Below are positions 7,915-15,080 of a DNA stretch of 37,405 bases, piece after piece. The stretch lies in contig NZ_LT904902.1 in assembly GCF_900199725.1 (NCBI RefSeq), positions 733,375 to 770,779 of the forward strand, in the 5' to 3' direction. The notes below the pieces were generated by a model. It worked only from the letters and a program-made list of their open reading frames with translations, was not told the origin of the DNA and did not search any database. This stretch comes from Cytobacillus massiliigabonensis. Its GTDB lineage: Bacteria; Bacillota; Bacilli; Bacillales; Cytobacillaceae. The translations under genes were made by a program, and so were the position numbers. Every line of letters starts with the position of its first letter. The stretch's first letter is position 1.

Positions 7915-8187
7915 TTAATTTTGTACAAGTATAAAGCCCTCCACTTCTTCCTCAGCATCTTTAAAAACCTGCACTATTTTATGGATTTCATCTCCTAAGT
8001 ACTCTTTGCTTTTCTCGAAGTTTTCCCATACTATGAGTAATGGCATGTCTATCCATCCAGTTAAGCAATCCCATAGTGCGTCTAGATTTCCTCCATAGTA
8101 ATCAGGGAGTTCTAGCTTATCTTTTATATGTTTATGAAACTTTTGCATATTAACAAAATGTTCGCCGTTTATAATTACTTTGGTCAT
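7915..8187 (-). CDS. Barstar-family RNase inhibitor
   Basis: A 90-residue barstar homologue. It keeps the family hallmarks VIINGEHFVNM at the start and LPDYYGGNLDALWDCLTGW in the helix that fills the barnase active site, including the YGxNLDALWD core, then a C-terminal strand (GFILVQN). Barstars are cytoplasmic inhibitors of barnase-type ribonucleases. The start is placed at ATG 8187 with GGGGGAG upstream; a longer in-frame start at 8220 would add 11 residues not usual for the family. No recognisable barnase is in the window, so this looks like an orphan or stockpiled immunity gene beside the toxin at 8643-9413. Confidence 0.93.
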   Translation of the reverse strand: MTKVIINGEHFVNMQKFHKHIKDKLELPDYYGGNLDALWDCLTGWIDMPLLIVWENFEKSKEYLGDEIHKIVQVFKDAEEEVEGFILVQN

Positions 8188-8234
8188 AGCACTCCCCCGT
8201 TTGAATGATTTGCTATACATATTGCTTCATTGAA

Positions 8235-8642
8235 CTAAGAGTTATAGATAGAAATATATTCAATCGGTGATTTACATTCATCCCAGCACTCTTCATCAAG
8301 TAGTTCAAAGCAAATTCCCGGATACTCTGGAATGATATAAACACCAAACTGTTCCTGCCAATTTCCAATGTACCTTTGCAATTCATCCAATGTGGATCCA
8401 ATGCCTATTCGTTCCTTAAAGCGGCCTTGAAATTTATTAAAAACAGTAATTTGTGTAATCGTTTCACTAGTCTTATCAACCCAGAATTTGAAGTTTTCTT
8501 CTAAAATAATATATTTACCTTCTCTATCTTCAATCTGATATTGATTAGTTAAATTTTTTTTAAAAGTTTCTACTTTACATCCCAATCGAAAAATTCCTAT
8601 TCTTTCGCCCGGGATTATTTCTCCGCTTGAGAGATTATCCAT
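8235..8642 (-). CDS. Probable immunity protein for the adjacent secreted toxin
   Basis: A 135-residue cytoplasmic protein with no signal or membrane segment. It has two short repeat-like halves, IPGERIGIFRLGCKVE and ERIGIGSTLDELQRYIG, followed by an acidic Cys-containing C-terminus (DEECWDEC). The start codon follows the toxin stop with no gap (TAA-ATG) and its ribosome site (GGAGATAAAG) lies inside the toxin gene, which indicates tight coupling. Toxin followed directly by a small acidic gene is the standard order for polymorphic toxin/immunity pairs. The role is inferred from position and size; I cannot name the family. Confidence 0.6.
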   Translation of the reverse strand: MDNLSSGEIIPGERIGIFRLGCKVETFKKNLTNQYQIEDREGKYIILEENFKFWVDKTSETITQITVFNKFQGRFKERIGIGSTLDELQRYIGNWQEQFGVYIIPEYPGICFELLDEECWDECKSPIEYISIYNS

Positions 8643-9413
8643 TTACTTTATCTCCTTTAAATGAATTAGCCCTCTTAATTCAGAGCCTTGATAAAAATCA
8701 ATTAACTGGCCTGTTTTTTTGTCAACTATCACTGTTTTTCCTTCATAGATAATTGCCCTTTGGACAGTACCATTTAATTGACCAGGACCATTCCAAACAC
8801 CTTCAAATATTGTTGCTTTTGGATTAACTTGATTAGTTTTAGCAAAGTGATAAGCAGCTAAATTATAATCTTTCTTAGATGTATAGCCCATATTTCGCCC
8901 ATGCTTATTAAAATGTTTACCTAATTGATACATATTTGCATCTGAAATATTTATAATATTTTCATTGCCATTTGAACCATTATCCTTATCATTGGGATTC
9001 TCTTCGTTCCCATTTAACCCCCTATTTAGTTCCTCTGTCGTTTTATCAATCGCTTCATTAATTTCATCTGCCTTTTGATCTTCATTTCCCTCATCAGAGG
9101 AAAATGTATCTACCCCGTCATCTACAGAACTAAACAAAGACGATATTGAGTTTTTTATACTCTCAAACTTCTTTTTAATTTTTTCACCGGTATCTCGAAA
9201 ATCCTCACTAACAGAGTCAAACCATCCGGTAATATAATCAAACCAATTGTCATCATCCATACTTACACTTACTGTTATATTGTTAGAATTTAATTCTGAA
9301 AGAATCGATTGTTTCTCTAGTGCTAAGGCATGTGACACAGGTAATAATTGAAAACCTAACATCATAATGAGAATGCATAATGGAATCATTTTAGATAAAA
9401 ATTTTGTTTTCAT
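8643..9413 (-). CDS. Secreted polymorphic toxin, probable C-terminal RNase domain
   Basis: A 256-residue exported protein. A Sec signal peptide covers about 1-31 (cleavage near SHA-LA). An acidic amphipathic region with a Lys/Glu coiled segment and Asp/Asn/Gly-rich linker (about 50-155) leads to a compact C-terminal domain of about 95 residues. That domain has HFNKHGRNMGY, a YNLAAYHFA helix, VQRAIIY and a final TGQLIDFYQGSELRGLIHLK. The pattern of His, then Arg, then a closing beta hairpin with Tyr resembles BECR-fold (barnase/EndoU/colicin/RelE) nuclease toxins. I cannot name the subfamily. It is not an LXG protein. A probable immunity gene follows directly. Antibacterial RNase activity is inference. 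Confidence 0.6.
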   Translation of the reverse strand: MKTKFLSKMIPLCILIMMLGFQLLPVSHALALEKQSILSELNSNNITVSVSMDDDNWFDYITGWFDSVSEDFRDTGEKIKKKFESIKNSISSLFSSVDDGVDTFSSDEGNEDQKADEINEAIDKTTEELNRGLNGNEENPNDKDNGSNGNENIINISDANMYQLGKHFNKHGRNMGYTSKKDYNLAAYHFAKTNQVNPKATIFEGVWNGPGQLNGTVQRAIIYEGKTVIVDKKTGQLIDFYQGSELRGLIHLKEIK

Positions 9414-9417
9414 TATT

Positions 9418-9858
9418 TCATTCCTTTTCGTTTCTACTATTCATTTCATCCAGTTCATGATAAGGATTCAAAATATGATTTCCTACTTCATTAATGGTAT
9501 CCTCTATTTCTGACTTAATAGATGGAGATAGATTACTAATAGTCATGATTGAATTCTTAGCTAACGTAAAACATTTCTCAAGACCTAGGTTTACAACGAT
9601 ATATAAAATGGTATCGACATCGTCATAAGAGTCAGTATTCCAAAGTTTACAAAGCTCCTTATCAATCCTCTCTCTTAAATCTTCTGCAAGTATTTTATAT
9701 GTCATCGTTTGTCTTTCAGTTAGCACACTTAATATCTTCAAAAAAATTTCTTTATCCCTTTGATTTTTCTGATAAGATTCAAGCACCTCATTAAACATCA
9801 AGGCTATTTTTTCTATCGATAAAATATCTGGAAGTGATTGGTAACATTTCAGCTCCAT
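9418..9858 (-). CDS. 146-residue helical protein of unknown function
   Basis: A soluble, probably all-helical protein with no signal peptide and no motif I recognise. Notable segments are LPDILSIEKIALMFNEVLESY and a middle YDDVDTILYIVVNLGLEKCF. Start ATG 9858 has AAGGGAGA 8 nt upstream. Its stop lies 4 nt before the toxin start, so the two are probably co-translated. Candidate roles are a second immunity protein, a toxin chaperone or an adaptor; position is the only argument. Confidence 0.6.
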   Translation of the reverse strand: MELKCYQSLPDILSIEKIALMFNEVLESYQKNQRDKEIFLKILSVLTERQTMTYKILAEDLRERIDKELCKLWNTDSYDDVDTILYIVVNLGLEKCFTLAKNSIMTISNLSPSIKSEIEDTINEVGNHILNPYHELDEMNSRNEKE

Positions 9859-9931
9859 CTTTTTTGTCTCCCTTTATTTGGAGTGTGGACTGCATCGATA
9901 CTTTGATTTTTATACTATTTTCCATCAGAAC

Positions 9932-10255
9932 CTAATGGTTTGATTCATTTGACTTCAATGATTGAATCGCATACTTTATATCCTCTTCCACTCCTATATC
10001 AGGGAACTTTTCCTGCAATTCTAAAAGACAATCGATAAATTTATTACTTTGAAATGCAAAAGATAAATCTTCAAAAATCTCACTTAACCAATACAATTCC
10101 TCTTTATTACTTGCTTTTAACAAAGAAATAGTTTCTTCTTCATCGTCTTTCAAAATACAGACCAGTTGGCTCCATATCACTTTAATTGCCGGATCGTTCG
10201 GGTTTATTTTCTTTCTCTTTATGATTAATTCAGATATTCTTTCTTTTAAACTCAT
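9932..10255 (-). CDS. 107-residue helical protein, immunity-like, coupled to a truncated lipoprotein
   Basis: Starts at ATG 10255 (MSLKERISELI), which overlaps the TGA of the truncated lipoprotein frame as ATGA. A longer in-frame upstream extension runs through the lipoprotein remnant in another frame and is not a believable N-terminus. The protein is helical and acidic in its second half (WLSEIFEDLSFAF, then FIDCLLELQEKFP), with no signal or membrane segment. It has no good ribosome site of its own, so translation is likely coupled to the 33-codon remnant upstream. Its small acidic helical make-up and position in the toxin island suggest an immunity protein, but the family is not recognised. 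Confidence 0.55.
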   Translation of the reverse strand: MSLKERISELIIKRKKINPNDPAIKVIWSQLVCILKDDEEETISLLKASNKEELYWLSEIFEDLSFAFQSNKFIDCLLELQEKFPDIGVEEDIKYAIQSLKSNESNH

Positions 10256-10353
10256 TGTTTGGAATTTTCCTTTTCTGTTGTATCTGATGAACATGCAGCT
10301 AGAATACTTAAGGTTAAGACGACGATGCCTAATAACGTAATATCTTTTCTCAT
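10252..10353 (-). pseudogene. Truncated DUF4352-type lipoprotein (leader only, 33 codons)
   Basis: An intact start, basic N-terminus, hydrophobic core and lipobox LAAC (Cys21) are followed by SSDTTEKE, matching the starts of the three full lipoproteins nearby (closest to 10593-11237). The reading frame ends after 33 codons at a TGA that overlaps the ATG of the 107-residue gene. It keeps a good ribosome site (TGGAGGTAAC), so a short lipopeptide may still be made. It is a fourth copy whose body has been replaced by downstream cargo. Confidence 0.85.
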
Positions 10354-10386
10354 TTGTTGTTACCTCCATTAGGCCTTTGTAAGAGA

Positions 10387-10430
10387 TCAATTTCCAACTC
10401 TTTCTGGAATTACTCCTGTTTGTGGAACAT
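10387..10430 (-). pseudogene. Remnant A of the TadG C-terminal tail
   Basis: On the minus strand this reads QTGVIPERVGN-stop, aligning with QTGAITGRVEN near the end of the TadG-like protein (12976-15048). The homology continues at DNA level past a deletion of about 30 nt into the spacer before the truncated lipoprotein (the ATTA...GGAGGTAA spacing is also shared with the TadG-lipoprotein 3 junction). On its other side it joins the duplicated lipoprotein 3' flank. Confidence 0.75.
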
Positions 10431-10620
10431 TTATTAATCTAATAGATTACTATCTCATCAAATCTTCCAAGCTATTCATTTTCAACCTCACCTAAACAAA
10501 CGAAGAACTTTCATTTACTTAGCTGAAGCTAAAACTTATTAACATTTGGCAAACTTACGTTCAGTTTGCCAAATTGTATTTTTGCTCATAATTTATTGCG
10601 CTTCACTTTTATCAAATGTC
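10417..10620. repeat. Duplicated lipoprotein 3' flank, copy 1
   Basis: About 200 bp covering the last codons of lipoprotein 1 and its downstream spacer closely match 12115-12315 beyond lipoprotein 3. Shared words include ATTTATTAATCTAATAG, AATCTTCCAAGCTATTCA and TTTCAACCTCACCTAAACAAA, plus the large hairpin. It marks segmental duplication of a unit comprising a TadG tail, a lipoprotein and its flank. Confidence 0.85.
10544..10574 (-). terminator. Long hairpin downstream of lipoprotein 1
   Basis: Perfect 12-bp arms ATTTGGCAAACT (10544-10555) and AGTTTGCCAAAT (10563-10574) with a 7-nt loop, just after the stop of lipoprotein 1. There is no clean U-run, so it may be an RNA-stabilising or partly terminating stem rather than a classic terminator. 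It is a copy of the hairpin at 12235-12269. Confidence 0.6.
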
Positions 10621-11237
10621 CAAACGGTATTGTTCTTAACCGCCCCTGACTTTACCAAACCTTTTTTAGTCCGTATGTAATATGTTTCTGAATCTAACCC
10701 ATGAAATACAATTTCACCTGTTATGGATTTTCCAGGCTCAATTACACCTGATAATGCCTTAATGCTTTGGTAATTTTTTGAATAGTCACCAGCACCGCCA
10801 CCATCAATATCGCTTGAAAGTTCTAGATTATCAATGATATCCAGAACATTCATAGGATCATTCCCAATATTATCTACAGTAATTCCAGCAATAAAAAAGT
10901 GATCAAACATAGAGGTCTTTCCATCTATTTCATCCTTCATTGTTACTGAATCTATTGTAATTGCATATTTTCCAATCGTTGTTTCAGTTTGACCCGTATC
11001 ACCAATTTTTAAATCTATTTGATCTTCCAAATTACCTAAGTTTGTAACTTCTACTTTATCCGCTTCAGTATCTTGATTGTTGTCACCCAAAACTTGTACA
11101 TTCTCATTTTTTTCCTTTTTATTATTTATATCTACATTTATTGGCTTAGCTTCTTTTTCTGTTGTATCTGATGAACATGCAGCAAGAATGCTTAAACTTA
11201 TACCAATGGTGCCTAATAGCACAATAATTTTTCTCAT
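10593..11237 (-). CDS. DUF4352-like lipoprotein 1
   Basis: A 214-residue lipoprotein: signal peptide with lipobox LAAC (Cys21), an acidic Lys/Asn/Glu-rich linker to about residue 75, then an immunoglobulin-like domain. The domain starts at LKIGDTGQTETTIGKYAITIDSV and ends GLVKSGAVKNNTVWTFDKSEAQ, the layout of DUF4352 extracytoplasmic domains. It is a paralogue of the two following genes, most like the truncated copy at its leader (CSSDTTEKE). It lacks catalytic motifs. A role as surface accessory or pilus-associated lipoprotein is inference from its place behind TadG. Confidence 0.8.
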   Translation of the reverse strand: MRKIIVLLGTIGISLSILAACSSDTTEKEAKPINVDINNKKEKNENVQVLGDNNQDTEADKVEVTNLGNLEDQIDLKIGDTGQTETTIGKYAITIDSVTMKDEIDGKTSMFDHFFIAGITVDNIGNDPMNVLDIIDNLELSSDIDGGGAGDYSKNYQSIKALSGVIEPGKSITGEIVFHGLDSETYYIRTKKGLVKSGAVKNNTVWTFDKSEAQ

Positions 11238-11345
11238 CCGTTATTACCTCGTAAATGAATTATTTTAAAAATATACCTACATAACTTCATGATTGCATGG
11301 TCACTAATATTTAGCAGATCTGATAACAATTTGATATATTTTTAT

Positions 11346-12011
11346 TTACTGTATTTCTTTTTTGGTAAAACTCCATATTGTATCATTTTTCACTGCACCC
11401 GATGAAAGAAGTCCTTTCTTTGTTCGAATATAGTATGTATCTGAATCTATGCCCTGAAAAAGAATATCTCCGGTAACTGATTGACCAGGTTCAACTTTTC
11501 CAATTAGTGGATTTACCTCTGTATATAATTTAGAAAAGTCACCATCACCACCAAACTTTAAATCCTCTGTGAATGCAAGGTTATCCACAATATCCGCTGC
11601 ATCAAAGGCCGTTTCCCCTATATTTTTTAAAGTAATCTCACCTAAGAAGTAGTGATCAAGACTAGGTGTCTTGCCATCTATAGTATTTTTTATTTTTACC
11701 GAGTTGAGAGTAATTTCATATTTTGCTATTGTGCTTTCTGTTTGTCCAGTATCACCTATTCTTAAGTCTGTTTGATCAATAAAGTTCCCTAAAGTTGCTG
11801 TACTTTCTTCTTTTTTATTTTCCTCTTTACTTGAGCCATTATCTTCTTTACTTACTCCCGATACTTGAATATCCTCACCTTTTTCCTCTTCATTATTAAT
11901 CTCTACTTTAATTGGTTTAGCCTCTTCCTTATCTGTGGAATCCGATGAACATGCAGTTAGGATACCTGTACTCGTTATAGCTGCTGCGAATAAAATGAAT
12001 ATTTTCCTCAT
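11346..12011 (-). CDS. DUF4352-like lipoprotein 2
   Basis: A 221-residue paralogue of its neighbours: lipobox LTAC (Cys21), an acidic repetitive linker with EEKGEDIQVSG, then the same beta domain (LRIGDTGQTESTIAKYEITLNSV to GLLSSGAVKNDTIWSFTKKEIQ). It has the most divergent C-terminus of the three (TKKEIQ instead of DKSEAQ). Upstream lies remnant B of the TadG tail, so the ribosome site region (GGGGGTAAAAAAG) derives from the TadG-lipoprotein junction. The 108-bp gap to lipoprotein 1 has neither hairpin nor TadG remnant, unlike the other copies. Confidence 0.8.
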   Translation of the reverse strand: MRKIFILFAAAITSTGILTACSSDSTDKEEAKPIKVEINNEEEKGEDIQVSGVSKEDNGSSKEENKKEESTATLGNFIDQTDLRIGDTGQTESTIAKYEITLNSVKIKNTIDGKTPSLDHYFLGEITLKNIGETAFDAADIVDNLAFTEDLKFGGDGDFSKLYTEVNPLIGKVEPGQSVTGDILFQGIDSDTYYIRTKKGLLSSGAVKNDTIWSFTKKEIQ

Positions 12012-12060
12012 ATCTCTTTTTTACCCCCGATTAATGGACTCAGTAAGAGTAATACATTTC

Positions 12061-12123
12061 CTATTCAATAAAATAACGATCGTTTCTTACTCTTCCCGTA
12101 ATTGGTTTTTGTTTGTAGAGCAT
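12061..12123 (-). pseudogene. Remnant B of the TadG C-terminal tail
   Basis: A short minus-strand frame ending PITGRVRNDRYFIE-stop matches AITGRVENGRYFID of the TadG-like protein. Nucleotide similarity runs from about 12020, including the sequence before the lipoprotein start, to about 12125, then stops abruptly where the lipoprotein 3' flank begins. It shares this breakpoint with remnant A, which shows that the duplicated unit carries the last part of TadG together with a lipoprotein. Confidence 0.8.
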
Positions 12124-12315
12124 TTATTAATCTAATAGGATACTATCCCTTCAAATCTTCCAAGCTATTCAGTTTCAACCTCACCTAAACAAATGAAGAT
12201 CTATCATTTACTTAGATGAAACTAAAACTTTTTACCATTTGGCAAACTAGCGCTTAGTTTGCCAAATGGTGTTTTTCACTCATAATTTATTGGGCTTCAC
12301 TTTTATCAAATGTCC
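12115..12315. repeat. Duplicated lipoprotein 3' flank, copy 2
   Basis: Matches 10417-10620 over nearly its full length with scattered substitutions, including the end of the lipoprotein coding region and a large hairpin. It is the counterpart unit behind lipoprotein 3. Confidence 0.85.
12235..12269 (-). terminator. 15-bp hairpin downstream of lipoprotein 3
   Basis: Perfect 15-bp arms CCATTTGGCAAACTA (12235-12249) and TAGTTTGCCAAATGG (12255-12269) with a 5-nt loop, shortly after the lipoprotein 3 stop on the minus strand. The following sequence is GTAAAAAGTTTT, so a U-tract is weak. It may attenuate read-through into downstream island genes or protect the upstream mRNA. Confidence 0.65.
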
Positions 12316-12949
12316 ATGTTGTTTTATTTTTGACTGCACCAGCTGCTATTAAACCACTATTTGTTCGGATAAAGTATTTGTCCGAATCGAATCCTTGAAA
12401 AACCACTTCACCTGTTATAGATTGTTCTGGTTCAATTGCTCCCTTAAGCGGATTACTTGGAGGGTAGAAGTCATTATACTCACCCCTACCACCACCTTCT
12501 AAATCATCAGTCAACTCAAGAGTACCTATTGTTTCAATTGCATCAATATTACTTTCACCTATATTCTTCACAGTAAATTCAACCACAAAAAAATGATCAA
12601 CATCGGGAGATTCACCGTTTATTTCATTTTCCATGCGGACATTATTTACTGTAATTTGATATTTACCTAAGGTACTCTCGGCTTGACCTGTATCTCCTAT
12701 ATTTAAATCCATTTGATCTTTAAAATCTCCTATAGTTGTATCTGCTTTTTCTTCCTTTTTAGTATCATCTGTTTCAGTATTTTCTTTGTTTTCTCCTGAA
12801 ACTTGGACATCTTCACCTTTTTCCTCTTCATTATTCATTTCAACTTTAATTGGTTTAGCCTCTTCCTTATCTGTGGAATCCGATGAACATGCAGTTAATA
12901 TACCTGCACTAATTATAGTTGCTGCAAATAAAACTATTATTTTTTTCAT
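12287..12949 (-). CDS. DUF4352-like lipoprotein 3
   Basis: A 220-residue lipoprotein with lipobox LTAC (Cys21), linker EEKGEDVQVSGENKE, and the DUF4352-like domain (LNIGDTGQAESTLGKYQITVNNV to GLIAAGAVKNKTTWTFDKSEAQ). It directly follows TadG (27-bp gap) with GGAGG 10 nt before the start, so it is probably the ancestral position from which the other copies arose. Its leader matches lipoprotein 2 closely (CSSDSTDKEEAKPIKVE), whereas its C-terminus matches lipoprotein 1 (TFDKSEAQ), which suggests recombination among copies. Confidence 0.8.
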   Translation of the reverse strand: MKKIIVLFAATIISAGILTACSSDSTDKEEAKPIKVEMNNEEEKGEDVQVSGENKENTETDDTKKEEKADTTIGDFKDQMDLNIGDTGQAESTLGKYQITVNNVRMENEINGESPDVDHFFVVEFTVKNIGESNIDAIETIGTLELTDDLEGGGRGEYNDFYPPSNPLKGAIEPEQSITGEVVFQGFDSDKYFIRTNSGLIAAGAVKNKTTWTFDKSEAQ

Positions 12950-12975
12950 ATGTCTTTTACCTCCGATTAATGGTC

Positions 12976-15048
12976 TTAGTAAGAGTAATCAATTTTCTTA
13001 TCAATAAAATATCGACCATTTTCTACTCTTCCTGTAATTGCCCCTGTTTGTCCAAGCATTTTCGTTACCCCTGGTAAGAACCATAATTTAACTGAGGTTG
13101 AAGCTTCTCCACTCATATAAGTAGGTAACATTGTAAGGTCCGCCCCAGTATTATTTTCAATTAAAGCCATCATACGTGCGATTTTATTACCTTCTGGATG
13201 GATCAATAAAAATATCCTTAAATAATCCTTATATGTTGTTTCAAATTTTAGATTCGAAAAAAATTGTATGGATTTTCCTTTTTGAATTTCTACTAAATCA
13301 TCAATTGTTTTTTCTAAAGCATAGGCCAATGCCGCTACCCACATATATGGACCAAATGCCCTTACATGAGGCTTCGTAAATGCCTCCAAAAAGTTCACCG
13401 CAAAGCGAAAGGCGAATAATTCGGTCATGGCGGCACTGAAGTTTGCACCTGTTGTGTTCAGCCCATACAGGATGTATTCGACTTCGTTGTTTTCAAGTGA
13501 GAAGCTGTCTGCCCCAGTTAGTTTGAAGTCATGGCTTTTGAATTTCGTTAAAATGTATTCATTGATATAGACCTTGTCTCGTGAATCTAGTAAGGTATCG
13601 CCGATGGCTTTGAAGACTTTGTCTACGAAGTCCATGGCATCTTTTGCGGCTTTGTCTGGATCCTCACGGTTAAATTCATTTTGGCTTGATTCGATCGCGC
13701 CTTGGTATTTCTCAGCTAACACAGCAATTTCTTGAAGCAATTGATTATCATGTGTATATTTTGCTGCCTCTCTAAGCGCATCATCTAATTGTTTATTCAC
13801 ATCTTCTAAATTCTTGTCTGCTTCTTTATCCTTTTCTTTGACTTCTTCATCCTTAATGACAGGGCGATCCTTGGTTATTATCGTTACGGCTCCATCAATG
13901 GCTGATGTCTGGCCGCTGATATCAATGGATAAACCGCCGCCTCCGGGAAAGCTTGCAAGGAATTGGCTAACTCCTACAATGTTGCTTTCCACTAGGATGA
14001 TGGCCTCATTAATTTTTCCTTTCAGGCTGTCAAAGAATGCCTGTTTAATGACATAATCGTCAAGCTTTGCATTGGCTTCGGCAATTCCATCCTTTGTTCC
14101 GTTGGCATTCCCTTTGTCCTTTTGTTTCAGTTTTGCTGCTTCGTTGGCACTTCCGTAATTGTTTCTCGCTTCCGCCCGTTTATCTTTGATCGTTTTTTCC
14201 ACTTTCTTATTTAGTTCTTCTGCCTCTTCAACAAGCTTCAACGCTTCCTGTAAATCAGCTAAAACGTTATTTAACTCGGCCAGTAAAGCTGTTGCAGCCG
14301 CAATCACCGCTGCTTCTGCGGTTTTTACGCTTTGCTCATAGGCTGCCTTGTCCTCATCCGACGCATCATCGTCAGGCGGATTGCTGATAAGGTCATTGTA
14401 TGCTTCTATACTTTTTTCCAAAGCAGTTGCAAGAATGCTTGAGCTGCTGCTTTTCCCGCGTGCATCGTCAAGCTTTTCCTTTGCCTTATCAAGCTTTTCC
14501 TCACGCTTGTCGACATCCTTCTGGATACTCTCTGCAATATCCACATAAACCGAAGCCTGTTCCATTGCTTCAGATACTTGAAGAAAGCCTTCAATGATTG
14601 ATTTTCCAACCTCCATTGGGGCAATATACTTCATTTCCTCTAGGATTTGGTATTCAATCGTTGTCTTATTTGACAGCATCCGATCTTCATCAAGTGTTGT
14701 CGTGATTTCTCCCTCCGGCTTCGTATCAATAAAGCGGTAATAATCGCCTTCCTCCAGGTCTAAGTTTTCTTCGAATACCTTTTTAAATATTTCATCCGCT
14801 TCCCCTTGTCCCCCATCAAAGCCAAATAGGCCATAGCCTTTTACATCCTGATTATAAGCAGACATGGTGGAACGGATCGCGGCTTTAATGGCATTATCCG
14901 TTTCGCGCTCTGCAGCCATAATGCGGACAAAATCAATTAACACACCGTTAAAGATAAAAAGGAGAAGAGTAATGATAATTGCATATATGGATACTGCTCC
15001 CTTTTCATCGATAAAAAACTTATGAAAGCATTTTTTCACCCATCCCAT
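12976..15048 (-). CDS. TadG-like large pseudopilin (DUF5702-like)
   Basis: A 690-residue protein with a pilin-like N-terminus: short basic segment, DEKGAVSIYAIIITLLLFIFNGVLIDFVR. The Gly that normally precedes cleavage is present, but position +5 is Tyr instead of Glu, so processing is uncertain. The exported part begins with the conserved-looking AYNQDVKGYGLFGFD, then long Lys/Glu/Ala-rich coiled-coil stretches (about 165-215 and 245-320), a middle GGGLSIDI segment and a mixed C-terminal domain ending TGRVENGRYFIDKKIDYSY. The last 400 bp look more AT-rich than the rest, and remnants of exactly this tail occur at 12061 and 10387. The order after Flp and TadE supports a TadG role. Confidence 0.75.
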   Translation of the reverse strand: MGWVKKCFHKFFIDEKGAVSIYAIIITLLLFIFNGVLIDFVRIMAAERETDNAIKAAIRSTMSAYNQDVKGYGLFGFDGGQGEADEIFKKVFEENLDLEEGDYYRFIDTKPEGEITTTLDEDRMLSNKTTIEYQILEEMKYIAPMEVGKSIIEGFLQVSEAMEQASVYVDIAESIQKDVDKREEKLDKAKEKLDDARGKSSSSSILATALEKSIEAYNDLISNPPDDDASDEDKAAYEQSVKTAEAAVIAAATALLAELNNVLADLQEALKLVEEAEELNKKVEKTIKDKRAEARNNYGSANEAAKLKQKDKGNANGTKDGIAEANAKLDDYVIKQAFFDSLKGKINEAIILVESNIVGVSQFLASFPGGGGLSIDISGQTSAIDGAVTIITKDRPVIKDEEVKEKDKEADKNLEDVNKQLDDALREAAKYTHDNQLLQEIAVLAEKYQGAIESSQNEFNREDPDKAAKDAMDFVDKVFKAIGDTLLDSRDKVYINEYILTKFKSHDFKLTGADSFSLENNEVEYILYGLNTTGANFSAAMTELFAFRFAVNFLEAFTKPHVRAFGPYMWVAALAYALEKTIDDLVEIQKGKSIQFFSNLKFETTYKDYLRIFLLIHPEGNKIARMMALIENNTGADLTMLPTYMSGEASTSVKLWFLPGVTKMLGQTGAITGRVENGRYFIDKKIDYSY

Positions 15049-15080
15049 TTATTCATCTCCTTTCTATCTTTAAATTTCTG

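Noticed and set aside
8643..9413. Calling the toxin a barnase because a barstar is close by
   Set aside because: The C-terminal domain lacks recognisable barnase segments, and its directly following partner is a different small protein.
9932..10390. A 152-residue start for the 107-residue gene
   Set aside because: The extension would cross the truncated lipoprotein leader and TadG remnant in the wrong frame; ATG 10255 with ATGA coupling explains the site better.
10416..10620. Insertion sequence ends flanking the lipoprotein copies
   Set aside because: The repeats are direct, include coding ends and have no transposase; segmental duplication explains them.
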